64,000 bases of DNA, from assembly GCF_022802975.1 (NCBI RefSeq), contig NZ_JAFEVZ010000006.1:1-64000 (forward strand), in the 5' to 3' direction. Of this stretch, positions 27,704 to 35,582 are shown piece by piece. The number at the start of each line of letters is the position of its first letter. The stretch's first letter is position 1. The notes under the pieces were generated by a model, which saw only the letters and a program-made list of their open reading frames with translations, was not told the origin of the DNA and did no database searches. Made by a program: the position numbers and the translations under genes. The stretch is from Flavobacterium pectinovorum. Lineage in GTDB: Bacteria; Bacteroidota; Bacteroidia; Flavobacteriales; Flavobacteriaceae.

Positions 27704-27736
27704 TTAACCGCAAGGTTCGCTAAGAATTACGCAAAG
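27704..27736. repeat. Left 33-bp inverted repeat of the GxxExxY locus
   Basis: It is the reverse complement of 28211-28243 with one mismatch. It begins 8 bases upstream of the cyclase ATG. Internally it contains the words CGCAAGGTTCGC and TTACGCAAAG. Confidence 0.9.
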
Positions 27737-27750
27737 ATCGTAAGTTTTTA

Positions 27751-28128
27751 TTAAAGATTGTTTGCGACTCTTTTGATTCCATTTTTTAGTAAAGAAACAT
27801 TGAAATTAATTAACAAGCCTAGTTTGCAATTTGTTAGTTTTAAGTAAGTCAATAGCTGAGCAAAATGAATTTCATTTAAACAATCTACAGCCTTTATTTC
27901 CAAAATTAGTTTATTTTCTACCAAAATATCTAATCTGTAACCAACATCTAATTTTACTTCTTCATAAATTAGAGGGAGTACTTATTGTTTTTCTACTTTG
28001 AGATCTAATTTTTTCAATTCATAAAACAGACATTCCTCATAAGCACTTTCTAAAAGACCTGGCCCTAAAGTTTGATGAACCTTTAAAGCTGAATAAAACA
28101 CAATTCGAGATAAATCATTTTCTGACAT
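27751..28128 (-). pseudogene. GxxExxY family protein (PD-(D/E)XK nuclease-like) interrupted by one in-frame stop
   Basis: Translating from the ATG at 28128 gives a full-length GxxExxY protein of 125 codons in one frame. The name motif appears as GLLESAY, and the nuclease-like core follows as YRLDILVEN, LILEIKA, HFAQLLTYLKL and LGLLINFNV. A single TAA at 27982-27984, after VEKQ, splits it. The frame is intact on both sides, so the likely event is one base change (for example from a lysine AAA codon). The family belongs to the PD-(D/E)XK superfamily, with no firm function. The locus lies between 33-bp inverted repeats, which suggests a small mobile or domesticated element. Confidence 0.88.
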
Positions 28129-28210
28129 AAGTAGTTTCAATAAATATTAAAACTCAAATGTAAAATATTAAACAAAAAAACAATTAAATTCCTACATTAA
28201 AAATTGCATT

Positions 28211-28243
28211 CTTTGCGTAATTCTTAGCGAACTTTGCGGTTAA
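28211..28243. repeat. Right 33-bp inverted repeat of the GxxExxY locus
   Basis: It is the inverted copy of 27704-27736 (32 of 33 bases). It ends one base before the hemW stop codon, so the 540-bp unit fits exactly between hemW and the cyclase gene. Confidence 0.9.
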
Positions 28244-28244
28244 G

Positions 28245-29381
28245 CTACACTTCCAAATTTAGATAAAATAAATCTGAAGCAATTCCATCCGTCAAGAATT
28301 TTCCTTTAGAAGTTGGTTTTAAAATATTATTTTCAATCGAAAGCAAGTCATCATTTAAGAATTTTAAACTTTGCTTTTCTAAATAATTCAAATAATCCAA
28401 ACCAAATTCTTTTTCAATTCTTTCCAATGAAACGCCCCAAATCGTTCTTAATCCCGTCATAATGTATTCATTATAACGGTCCGATTTTGATAAAATTTCA
28501 GTTTCAATCGGCAATAGATTTTCCTGAATTGATTTTATGTAGAGCGAATTATTAGCCACATTCCACCCTCTCTTTTCTCCATCATAACTATGTGCTGAAG
28601 GCCCGATTCCGATATATTTTTTTCCTAACCAATATGCCGAATTGTTTTTAGAGAAGTAATTTTCTTTGCCGAAATTCGATAATTCATAATGTATAAAATC
28701 ATTTTTTTGAAGCATTTCAACCAAAATCATAAAATGATTTGAAGCTGCTTCGTCCTGCGGTTCAGCAATTTTTCCGGTTTGGATTAATTTACTCAAAACT
28801 GTTTTAGGCTCAACCGTCAAAGCATAACTCGAAATATGCGGAATACCAAAATCTAACGCTGTCTGAATATTTTGCTTCCACATTTCATCCGTTAATCCCG
28901 GAATTCCATATATTAAATCGAGGGATATATTATCGAAATATTGGGTAGCTTCTTCTAAACATTTTTTGGCTTCCGCCGAATTATGAGCGCGATTCATCAT
29001 TTTCAGATCTTCTTCATAAAAAGACTGAATTCCGATGCTGAGACGATTTATTGAACTTTTGGATAATTCTAAAATGCGTTCTGAGGACAAATCATCCGGA
29101 TTTGCTTCGAGTGTAATTTCGGGATTTTCGGCGACTTTATAATTCCTGTAAACTTCTGAGATCAAAAAGTTGATTTCTTCATTATTTAAAACCGAAGGCG
29201 TTCCTCCTCCAAAATATATCGTTTCTACAATCTCATGCTCAAACTCATTTTTACGCATGTTAATTTCTTTGGCCAATGCCAAAACCATATCGTCTTTCTT
29301 TTTCATCGAAGTTGAAAAATGGAAATCGCAATAATGGCAAGCCTGTTTGCAAAAAGGGATATGGATGTAGATTCCTGACAT
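28245..29381 (-). CDS. hemW: Radical SAM family heme chaperone HemW
   Basis: The 378-residue protein starts MSGIYIHIPFCKQACHYCDF, with the radical SAM CX3CX2C cluster (Cys11, Cys15, Cys18). HemW has this spacing plus a further cysteine-containing context and no oxidase-specific residues of HemN. YFGGGTPSVL, SIGIQSF, DLIYGIPG and the C-terminal HemN_C domain (NEYIMTGLRTIWGVSL) are present. HemW binds heme and delivers it to targets. Older annotations call it coproporphyrinogen III oxidase. It is downstream of ruvC on the same strand, separated by a repeat. Confidence 0.93.
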   Translation of the reverse strand: MSGIYIHIPFCKQACHYCDFHFSTSMKKKDDMVLALAKEINMRKNEFEHEIVETIYFGGGTPSVLNNEEINFLISEVYRNYKVAENPEITLEANPDDLSSERILELSKSSINRLSIGIQSFYEEDLKMMNRAHNSAEAKKCLEEATQYFDNISLDLIYGIPGLTDEMWKQNIQTALDFGIPHISSYALTVEPKTVLSKLIQTGKIAEPQDEAASNHFMILVEMLQKNDFIHYELSNFGKENYFSKNNSAYWLGKKYIGIGPSAHSYDGEKRGWNVANNSLYIKSIQENLLPIETEILSKSDRYNEYIMTGLRTIWGVSLERIEKEFGLDYLNYLEKQSLKFLNDDLLSIENNILKPTSKGKFLTDGIASDLFYLNLEV

Positions 29382-29402
29382 TTTTTAATTAGATAATTAG
29401 TT

Positions 29403-29475
29403 AATGTGTCAATTAGATAATTTATTCCATGTCAAAAGAATTATCTAATTTTCAAATTTTCTCAATTGACACATT
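29403..29475. repeat. Inverted repeat between hemW and ruvC
   Basis: AATGTGTCAATT (29403-29414) pairs with AATTGACACATT (29464-29475), and an inner AGATAATT/AATTATCT pair continues the stem. The right arm overlaps the ruvC stop. Related TCTAATTTTCAAATT and GGCACATT words recur upstream of ruvC at 30064-30120, so ruvC is flanked on both sides by the same repeat type. Confidence 0.75.
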
Positions 29476-30028
29476 ATTTTTTAACTCGATCTTCATTTTG
29501 TTTTACAAAAGCGTCCCAGCCCGAATAACTTTTTCCTGCAACAACTTTTCCTGAATTAAAATGATGGCAGACCGCAGCCGCCAAGCCATCCGTTGAATCA
29601 AGATTTTTTGGCAATTCTTTTAAACCTAAAAGCTGTTGGAGCATTTTTGCAACCTGTTCTTTACTGGCATTTCCGTTTCCGGTAATGGCCATTTTTATTT
29701 TCTTAGGTTCGTATTCCGTAATTGGAATATCTCTGGAAAGTCCTGCAGCCATGGCAACACCCTGTGCACGTCCTAATTTCAACATAGACTGAACGTTTTT
29801 CCCGAAGAAAGGCGCTTCAATCGCAATTTCGTCAGGATGATGCGTTTCAATCAATTCGATGGTTCTTTCGAAGATGATTTTTAGTTTTTGGTAATGATTA
29901 TCGTATTTAGAAAGCTGCAATTCATTCAATTGCAGAAATTCCATTTTTTTATTGGTTACTTTAATCAGCCCAAAACCCATAATCGTGGTTCCGGGGTCAA
30001 TACCTAATATGATGCGTTCTTTTGTCAA
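29474..30028 (-). CDS. ruvC: Holliday junction endodeoxyribonuclease RuvC
   Basis: The 184-residue protein resolves Holliday junctions with RuvAB. It shows ILGIDPGTTIMGFGLI (first catalytic Asp, residue 11), IAIEAPFFGKN (Glu), GRAQGVAMAA and the C-terminal acidic pair in STDGLAAAVCHH. The start is a TTG, since no in-frame ATG precedes the conserved LGIDPGT region at a sensible distance. A C-terminal tail of about 25 residues (GWDAFVKQNEDRVKK) extends past the E. coli length. Confidence 0.95.
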   Translation of the reverse strand: MTKERIILGIDPGTTIMGFGLIKVTNKKMEFLQLNELQLSKYDNHYQKLKIIFERTIELIETHHPDEIAIEAPFFGKNVQSMLKLGRAQGVAMAAGLSRDIPITEYEPKKIKMAITGNGNASKEQVAKMLQQLLGLKELPKNLDSTDGLAAAVCHHFNSGKVVAGKSYSGWDAFVKQNEDRVKK

Positions 30029-30106
30029 GAGTTTTTTGTTTGAAGTTTAAAGTTTCATGTTTAGAAAATTGACATATTTTCTAATTTTCAAATTGGCACA
30101 TTCTCA

Positions 30107-30135
30107 TTGCCACATTCTCAAATTGATTACTTTTG
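30107..30135 (+). promoter_or_regulatory. Promoter of the LPG-synthase-like gene (TTG-N18-TACTTTTG), probably leaderless
   Basis: TTG at 30107-30109 and TACTTTTG at 30128-30135 fit the Bacteroidota consensus with an 18-base spacer. The first ATG of the gene is at 30140, only 4 bases after the -7 element, so transcription would begin at or next to the start codon. Confidence 0.65.
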
Positions 30136-30139
30136 CGGC

Positions 30140-31087
30140 ATGATTTCAATTCCTCACAAAGCTAAACAATTCCTTGTTCTTCTAATCAAACTTTTGATTG
30201 TAGGTAGTGCATTTTACTTTATTTATAATCAGTTGGCGAATAACGATAAACTGGACTGGCAAAAATTCATAACCGTATTTCGTAAAAATCAGTCGGTTTT
30301 GGGAATTGCATTTATCTTACTTTTAAGCATTCTGAATCGGTATTTTGAAATTTTAAAATGGCAGAATTTAGCCAAAGTTATTCATCCGATTTCTTTAGGA
30401 GAAGCTACAAAACAGGTTCTTGCAGCATTAACAGCCGGAATTTTTACACCAAACGGAGTTGGAGAATATGCCGGAAAAGCACTTTATTTTCAAAAATCAG
30501 AAGCTAAAAAAGTCGTTTTTCTGAATTTAATCTGCAATGGAATCCAGATGATTTTAACCATTATTTTTGGTCTTTTCGGGTTACTTTATTTTAACGCTCA
30601 ATACAATGTTATTACAACTAAAACCGTACTAATTTTGTTTGGTGGATTTTTAGCAATCTTAATGTTTTTATTTTCGATAAAAAAGATCAAAATTAAAGAA
30701 TACTCAATAGAAAAATTAATTCGTAAGATTAATGAGATTCCGAAATCGATTCATCAAAAGAATATTGTTTTAGGAATCTGCCGTTATTTGGTTTTCTCGC
30801 ATCAATATTACTTTTTGTTTTTAGCTTTTGATGTTCAACTTCCTTATTTAACATTAATGGCAGCCGTTACATCAGTTTATTTTTTAGCCTCTTCCCTGCC
30901 CACTTTTCAGTTTTTAGATTTTGCGGTAAAAGGAAGTGTTGCTATTTATTTTTTCAAAATTTTAGGTGTAAACGAATGGATAGTGGTTTTTATCAGTACG
31001 CTAATGTGGTTTTTAAATGTAGTTTTACCGGTTATTTTAGGAAGCTATTATGTATTGAATTTTAAAACAAAAAACACTACAGCATGA
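30140..31087 (+). CDS. Lysylphosphatidylglycerol synthase transmembrane (flippase-like) family protein
   Basis: From the ATG at 30140 the protein has 315 residues and about eight hydrophobic spans. LAALTAGIFTPNGVGEYAGKALYF matches the conserved TPGGxGE-type signature of the LPG_synthase_TM/UPF0104 family of membrane proteins. Members may move lipids across the membrane. There is no soluble aminoacyl-transfer domain, so it is not MprF itself. The gene overlaps the following glycosyltransferase by 4 bases. The pair may act on one lipid-linked sugar. The frame can be extended to TTG 30107, but that codon is the -33 element. Confidence 0.85.
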   Translation: MISIPHKAKQFLVLLIKLLIVGSAFYFIYNQLANNDKLDWQKFITVFRKNQSVLGIAFILLLSILNRYFEILKWQNLAKVIHPISLGEATKQVLAALTAGIFTPNGVGEYAGKALYFQKSEAKKVVFLNLICNGIQMILTIIFGLFGLLYFNAQYNVITTKTVLILFGGFLAILMFLFSIKKIKIKEYSIEKLIRKINEIPKSIHQKNIVLGICRYLVFSHQYYFLFLAFDVQLPYLTLMAAVTSVYFLASSLPTFQFLDFAVKGSVAIYFFKILGVNEWIVVFISTLMWFLNVVLPVILGSYYVLNFKTKNTTA

Positions 31088-32187
31088 GTTTGGCTTTATT
31101 CGTCATATTAAGTATTTACACAATAAGTATTGGCTTGCTTATTTATGGTTTTGCCAAAGTAAAAAAATATGAAAAGACGAATTTAACACCACAAACGAAT
31201 TTTACTATTATTGTTCCTTTTCGAAATGAAGCGGATAATTTACCCCATCTTTTAGAAAGTTTTTTAAGACTGAATTACCCGAATGATTTATTTGAAGTGA
31301 TTTTGGTGGATGATAGTTCTAAAGAAAAGTTTCAGGTTTCAGGTTTCAGGTTCCAGGTTTCTGTGATTGATAATATTCGGGTTTCGAATTCGCCAAAAAA
31401 AGACGCTATTGCTACGGCAATGCAGCTCGTAAAAACCAATTGGGTAATTACTGTGGATGCAGACTGTATTGTGCCTGAAAACTGGCTGTTGACATTTGAT
31501 AATTACATTCAGCAAAATAGCGTTTTTATGTTGGCCGGTGCCGTTTCTTACAACTGTAAAAACTCCTTTTTAGATTATTTTCAACAATTAGATTTAACAA
31601 GTTTACAAGGCGCTACGATTGGAAGTTTTGGTCTTAAAAAAGCTTTTATGTGTAACGGAGCTAATTTTGCCTACACAAAATCTTTGTTTGAAAGAGTAAA
31701 CGGATTTGAAGGAAATGATAAAATTGCCAGCGGTGATGATGTTTTTATGTTGCAAAAAGCGGCTAATTTATTTCCTAATGAAGTTCATTATTTAAAAGCT
31801 GAAGAAACTATTGTGGTTACCAAACCAACAGAAAACTGGAAGTCTTTATTTTATCAGAGAGTACGCTGGGCAGCAAAAACAAGTTCATATCAAAGCAATT
31901 TTGGAAAGTTTTTAGGTTTAATTGTCTTTTTTGGAAACCTTGGTTTTGTAATTGGTTTTGTGTTTTTTTGTTTTAGGATTTGGTCTTTCAGACTTTTGGG
32001 TTTATATGTAATTTTAAAATTTGCTGTAGATTTTGTTTTGCTTTTTATCACCAATCAGTTTTTGACAAAAACCAGAATAAAGCATTTGATATTAAGCAGC
32101 TTATTGTATCCTTTTTTTAGTTCGGCTGTGGCTTTGTACAGTTTGTTTGGTTCTTATGAGTGGAAAGAACGTCGTTTTAAAATATAA
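31084..32187 (+). CDS. Family 2 glycosyltransferase (membrane) containing a repeat-derived insertion
   Basis: The 367-residue protein has an N-terminal membrane span, a GT-A domain and three C-terminal spans. FTIIVPFRNEADNLPHLLESF, FEVILVDDSS, VDADC (metal-binding DxD-type), GDDVFMLQKA (second acidic motif) and QRVRWAAKT (the Q-x-x-RW motif) place it with processive-type family 2 enzymes. Directly after VDDSSKE comes KFQVSGFRFQVS, encoded by GTTTCAGG-type repeat words. The product is unknown. The overlap with the upstream LPG-synthase-like gene suggests envelope glycolipid synthesis. Confidence 0.87.
   Translation: MSLALFVILSIYTISIGLLIYGFAKVKKYEKTNLTPQTNFTIIVPFRNEADNLPHLLESFLRLNYPNDLFEVILVDDSSKEKFQVSGFRFQVSVIDNIRVSNSPKKDAIATAMQLVKTNWVITVDADCIVPENWLLTFDNYIQQNSVFMLAGAVSYNCKNSFLDYFQQLDLTSLQGATIGSFGLKKAFMCNGANFAYTKSLFERVNGFEGNDKIASGDDVFMLQKAANLFPNEVHYLKAEETIVVTKPTENWKSLFYQRVRWAAKTSSYQSNFGKFLGLIVFFGNLGFVIGFVFFCFRIWSFRLLGLYVILKFAVDFVLLFITNQFLTKTRIKHLILSSLLYPFFSSAVALYSLFGSYEWKERRFKI
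31328..31360. repeat. GTTTCAGG repeat words inside the glycosyltransferase gene
   Basis: Successive AGTTTCAGGTTTCAGG words keep the reading frame and encode FQVSGFRFQVS. The same words form the arms of the inverted repeat at 13772-13820. The insertion falls between two conserved GT-A motifs, in a loop. Confidence 0.8.
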
Positions 32188-32198
32188 TTTTATTAGAA

Positions 32199-32286
32199 TC
32201 CCGATGCCCTAGCCCTGATGGAAGCGACATCCTTTTTGTTTTTTCTTTAAAAACAAAAAGATACAGCGGACAGCAGGAATAGCTCC
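32199..32286 (-). repeat. Dispersed intergenic repeat, copy A
   Basis: Its reverse complement (AGCTATTCCTGCTGTCC, then ATCTTTT, a variable centre, AAAAGGATGTCG, CCATCAGGGCTA) matches copy B at 62640-62724 at both ends. The centre here is TTTTTGTTTTTTCTTTAAAAACAAAAA, itself a hairpin. It lies between a plus-strand and a minus-strand gene end and may help terminate both. Confidence 0.8.
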
Positions 32287-32291
32287 TTATT

Positions 32292-32777
32292 CTATTTAAC
32301 ATCTTTTTCCTTAAGAATTACAGGTAAAATAAATTGTGTTTTTACCGGAATTCCTCGTTTTATAGCAGGATTTACTTTTGGAAAATCAATTAATCGGGCA
32401 CGAAGGATACTGTCAATTTTTATCGTGTCATAAGTCACTGAATCTTTAGGGAATTGTGGTTCAAAATTAATTGTAGCATCAGGAAAAACAGTTACTTTTA
32501 CTTCTATAGTATCTAATTCCGGGTATAAAATCGAGAGTGTATCTATGTCTAATTTTTGCTGAATGAGCTGTGACATAATTTCGAAAAAACATTGTTGGCG
32601 CTTTTTTTTATCATTTACTTTCTCGCAATCTGCAACTGACGGGTATTCATCAACTTCTTTCCAATTGATTGATTTTAATTCTTTTTGAAGTAATTCTTTT
32701 TCAGAAGGCACCTGCTTCTCAAAGTATTGACAAGAATTGAAAAAGATAAAAGATAAAAAAAGATAAAACCGCTTCAA
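32292..32777 (-). CDS. Lipoprotein with TonB C-terminal-like domain
   Basis: The 161-residue protein is read from the TTG at 32777, which gives a good lipoprotein signal, MKRFYLFLSFIFFNSC. The frame runs on to another TTG at 32816, which would place extra residues before it. A conserved pair of cysteines follows (YPSVADCEKVND and RQQCFFEIM). The C-terminal part (about 85-160; LIDFPKVNPAIKRGIPVKTQFILPVIL) resembles the beta-strand end of TonB energy transducers. There is no membrane anchor for ExbBD contact, so a true TonB role is doubtful. It could be a periplasmic lipoprotein using that fold. Confidence 0.65.
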   Translation of the reverse strand: MKRFYLFLSFIFFNSCQYFEKQVPSEKELLQKELKSINWKEVDEYPSVADCEKVNDKKKRQQCFFEIMSQLIQQKLDIDTLSILYPELDTIEVKVTVFPDATINFEPQFPKDSVTYDTIKIDSILRARLIDFPKVNPAIKRGIPVKTQFILPVILKEKDVK

Positions 32778-32953
32778 GATTTTGATGTTAATTGGACTAA
32801 TAATGTAAAAATACAATTATTTTTTTGGGGAAGCTTTGTATTGCAAATATTCTTTCAAAGAGAATTTTCAGGTATTTTTCTATTACTTTTATAAATAATG
32901 TTCAAACAGATGAACATTCATAAAATTTATATTCAAAATTCACAAAAGACAGT

Positions 32954-33454
32954 ATGGATTTATTATTAGTATTACTTGGTTTTATATGCATGATTATTGG
33001 AATACTAGGTAGTTTTTTACCTGTTTTACCGGGCTTATCCAGTTGTTGGATTGGTTTACTATTATTGTATTTAACCAAAGCTGTCGAAAACAATTACTGG
33101 GTTTTAGGCATCTCTTTTATAATTATGGTTATCATAACAATTTTAGACTACACGATTCCTGCAAAAGGAACTAAACGCTTTGGTGGCAGTTCCTACGGCA
33201 TTTGGGGAACCAATATTGGTTTGATAGTTGGCATTCTCGCACCAATACCTTTTGGAGTAATTATTGGTCCGTTTGCAGGTGCTTTTATAGGCGAAATGTT
33301 GTACGATTCAAAAAATCACAAAAGAGCATTTAAGGCTGCGACAGGATCATTAATTGGTTTTTTAGCCTCTAGTTTTATTAATTTTTTATTTTGCGTTATT
33401 TATTTAGGCCTATTTCTTACTATTATCTGGCAAAATAAAAATTCATTGTTTTAA
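32954..33454 (+). CDS. DUF456 family membrane protein
   Basis: The 166-residue protein has about five membrane spans, with conserved LGFICMIIGILGSFLPVLPG near the start and KGTKRFGGSSYGIWGTNIGLIVG and GPFAGAFIGEML in the middle, all characteristic of DUF456. The function of the family is unknown. It stands alone with its own intergenic regions on both sides. Confidence 0.88.
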   Translation: MDLLLVLLGFICMIIGILGSFLPVLPGLSSCWIGLLLLYLTKAVENNYWVLGISFIIMVIITILDYTIPAKGTKRFGGSSYGIWGTNIGLIVGILAPIPFGVIIGPFAGAFIGEMLYDSKNHKRAFKAATGSLIGFLASSFINFLFCVIYLGLFLTIIWQNKNSLF

Positions 33455-33735
33455 TTGTATAATTAACATTTAAGTTTTTTCTTATTTTTCAAAACCTATT
33501 GGAATAAAAATAAAAATTATTTTTAAATAATTATCACTTTATTTTAAGAACTAAGCGTGATATTTATTGATATTATCCTTTTTTGTTAAATAAATTTAAA
33601 AAAAGATAAAACAAAATATTTAACTTATTTTTTGGATATGTTAATATATTTTATATTTTTATCATCATAATCGATAAAATACCACATTTAATCGATTATT
33701 GACAGCAAATAATTAATTAATCCAGTAATACAATT

Positions 33736-34323
33736 ATGACCCCAAATCTACAAATTGAACTACGCCGTTTTATCTCTTCCAATGTTATCTCCAAACTAAA
33801 TAAATTTTATTTCGAAAATGATGCCTTATTAATTAAGGCTATCGATGTTTCGTTAGGAACTGTTTTGATGGGATGCTATAACAATTTTGAGGAGAAAACA
33901 TTAGAAGAAATGACTAATCTTGTCGAAAAATCAATATTTTACAAAGAAATTGATTTTACTTCTTCACGCATTTTGTCTGTGGATGATAACTACAAACTGG
34001 AAGGAAACCAACTTTTAGAACAGATTTTTACCACTAAAAAAGCCAGAATTACCGAAATGATTTCGAATGAAGTTGGCATTAAAAGCGAAACTGCACGTGA
34101 GGTTTTAAACTTTTCTACTTTGCTTATTATTTCCTACTTAAAGCACAATGCAGAAGTAACTTCAAGTCTAAAATTACTTTTAGACGAACAAAAAAGAGAC
34201 ATTCTCAACAGTATTCCTCCCGGAATTAAAATTATTTTAGGCTTTTCATGTTATGAAACTGTAGAAGAAAAAAATAATTCGCGTTTTGCAAGATCCATTT
34301 TTAATCTTTTTGGAAATATCTAA
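33736..34323 (+). CDS. DUF937 family protein
   Basis: The 195-residue protein has no signal peptide or membrane span and looks all-helical. EGNQLLEQIFTTKKARITEMISNEVGIKSETAREVLNFSTLLIISYL is typical of the DUF937 region (distantly like YidB). Function is unknown. The stop codon lies inside a hairpin shared with the convergent DedA gene. The upstream 281 bases are very AT-rich, with no other feature that I can name. Confidence 0.72.
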   Translation: MTPNLQIELRRFISSNVISKLNKFYFENDALLIKAIDVSLGTVLMGCYNNFEEKTLEEMTNLVEKSIFYKEIDFTSSRILSVDDNYKLEGNQLLEQIFTTKKARITEMISNEVGIKSETAREVLNFSTLLIISYLKHNAEVTSSLKLLLDEQKRDILNSIPPGIKIILGFSCYETVEEKNNSRFARSIFNLFGNI

Positions 34324-34345
34324 TTTTTATTAAAGTAAAAATTAG
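34320..34345. terminator. Hairpin overlapping the stops of the DUF937 and DedA genes
   Basis: CTAATTTTTA (34320-34329) pairs exactly with TAAAAATTAG (34336-34345). The stop codons of both convergent genes lie inside the stem, which probably serves as a compact two-way terminator. Confidence 0.65.
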
Positions 34346-35022
34346 ATTTTCTCAATTGGTCTTTTCTTCAAAAGCTTCAATAAAACAGGAAATGTAGAAA
34401 TAATTACAATGATAACAATTATATATTCAATATGATGTTTCAAATCAATTCCTTGTTTTAAAAACACGCCATATAAATAATGCCCGGAGAAGATTAGTAT
34501 AAAAGACCATAAAAAAGAACTTAAAATATTATAAAACATAAATTTCTTTTTATCCATAGAAACTATACCTGCTATAATTGGGGCAAATGTCCTGAAAATT
34601 GGCAAAAACCTTGCATAAATAATAGCCTTACCTCCATACTTTTCGAAGAAGTCCTTCGATTGTAAGAGGTATTTCTTTTTAAACCAAAAGCTATCTTCTT
34701 TTTTAAATAAATAATAACCGCTTTTGGCTCCAAACCAATACCCGGTCATATTGCCTAAAACTCCCATGACCGCTACCAAAAGTGACAATAAGAAGACATT
34801 TAAAAAATCATTAGGAATAAAAATCATATTCTCTATGAGTTCGCGACTGTAGATTCCCGCTAAAAACAATAAGCTGTCTCCAGGCAGAAAAAAACCTGCA
34901 AAAAGTCCTGTTTCGGCAAAAACAATAAACAATACAATATACAAACCAATTTGAACTCCTCCCAGGCTTAAATTAATATAAAACTCAGGATTTATTAATT
35001 GCGTCCAGTCAAAATTATTCAT
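34342..35022 (-). CDS. DedA family membrane protein (VTT domain)
   Basis: The 226-residue protein has about five membrane spans and the DedA/VTT signatures: FAETGLFAGFFLPGDSLLFLAG, GNMTGYWFGAKSG, FEKYGGKAIIYARFLPIFRTFAPIIAG and FLWSFILIFSGHYLYG. DedA proteins are linked to recycling of undecaprenyl phosphate and to membrane homeostasis. The acidic and arginine residues of the re-entrant loops (PGDS, RFLP..R) are present. No operon partner is seen. Confidence 0.92.
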   Translation of the reverse strand: MNNFDWTQLINPEFYINLSLGGVQIGLYIVLFIVFAETGLFAGFFLPGDSLLFLAGIYSRELIENMIFIPNDFLNVFLLSLLVAVMGVLGNMTGYWFGAKSGYYLFKKEDSFWFKKKYLLQSKDFFEKYGGKAIIYARFLPIFRTFAPIIAGIVSMDKKKFMFYNILSSFLWSFILIFSGHYLYGVFLKQGIDLKHHIEYIIVIIVIISTFPVLLKLLKKRPIEKI

Positions 35023-35121
35023 ATACTATATAGGTTTATCATTGAAATTATAAGGCTGTGAAAGTAACAATAATTTAGTTTAACTACAATAAAATATGAT
35101 ATTTTAAACATAAATTAACTA

Positions 35122-35150
35122 TTAAAAAGCCCGGACATTAAAACCCGGGC
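35122..35150 (-). terminator. Terminator of the HMA/TonB-receptor gene group
   Basis: On the minus strand GCCCGG pairs with CCGGGC around a short loop and is followed by five T residues. It lies just after the stop of the HMA gene. Confidence 0.8.
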
Positions 35151-35159
35151 CGTGAATAA

Positions 35160-35504
35160 TTATTCTCTTTCATATTTACAACAAGAGTGTAAATTATCAT
35201 AATCTTCCTTAGTTGCTTTTACTTCTTTGGTATCATGTCCTACTTTTGCAACTGCCTTATTTAGATCGGCTGTTGAGCATTTTTCTTCATTTAAAATAAC
35301 GGTAAGCTGATGTGAGCTTATATCCCAATTGGCAGTTTTTACACCCGGAACGCTAAAGGCTGCTTTTTCGATTCGTTTTTTACATTGTTCGCAATTTCCG
35401 TTTACCGCTGTAGTATATTTTAAATTCTTATTTTTTTTAGTTTGAGCCTGAGCCGAAAACCCTAAAAAAGTTACTAATACTAATGTTACAATTATATTTT
35501 TCAT
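35160..35504 (-). CDS. Secreted heavy-metal-associated (HMA) domain protein
   Basis: From the ATG at 35504 the protein has 114 residues with signal peptide MKNIIVTLVLVTFLGFSAQAQ, so it is periplasmic. The frame extends upstream to 35576, but this would bury the signal peptide. The HMA fold follows, with the metal-binding GNCEQC (Cys38, Cys41), and a C-terminal HSCC adds two further cysteines and a histidine. Soluble periplasmic HMA proteins can carry Cu(I) or related metals. It lies 78 bp downstream of a TonB-dependent receptor on the same strand, so the two probably act on the same metal. Confidence 0.88.
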   Translation of the reverse strand: MKNIIVTLVLVTFLGFSAQAQTKKNKNLKYTTAVNGNCEQCKKRIEKAAFSVPGVKTANWDISSHQLTVILNEEKCSTADLNKAVAKVGHDTKEVKATKEDYDNLHSCCKYERE

Positions 35505-35582
35505 TTGTTTATTATTTTTTATTAAAGTTGTTTTTATTTTAAAATTGTAATTGCCATTGATCTTTGACATTGGCATTAATCC

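Noticed and set aside
30064..30139. CRISPR-like spaced repeats upstream of the LPG-synthase-like gene
   Set aside because: The similar words are short, irregularly spaced and AT-rich. There is no repeat-spacer pattern and no cas gene.
33455..33735. Hidden small gene in the AT-rich gap before the DUF937 gene
   Set aside because: Frames are short and broken by stops, with no start signal. The region looks like plain AT-rich intergenic DNA.
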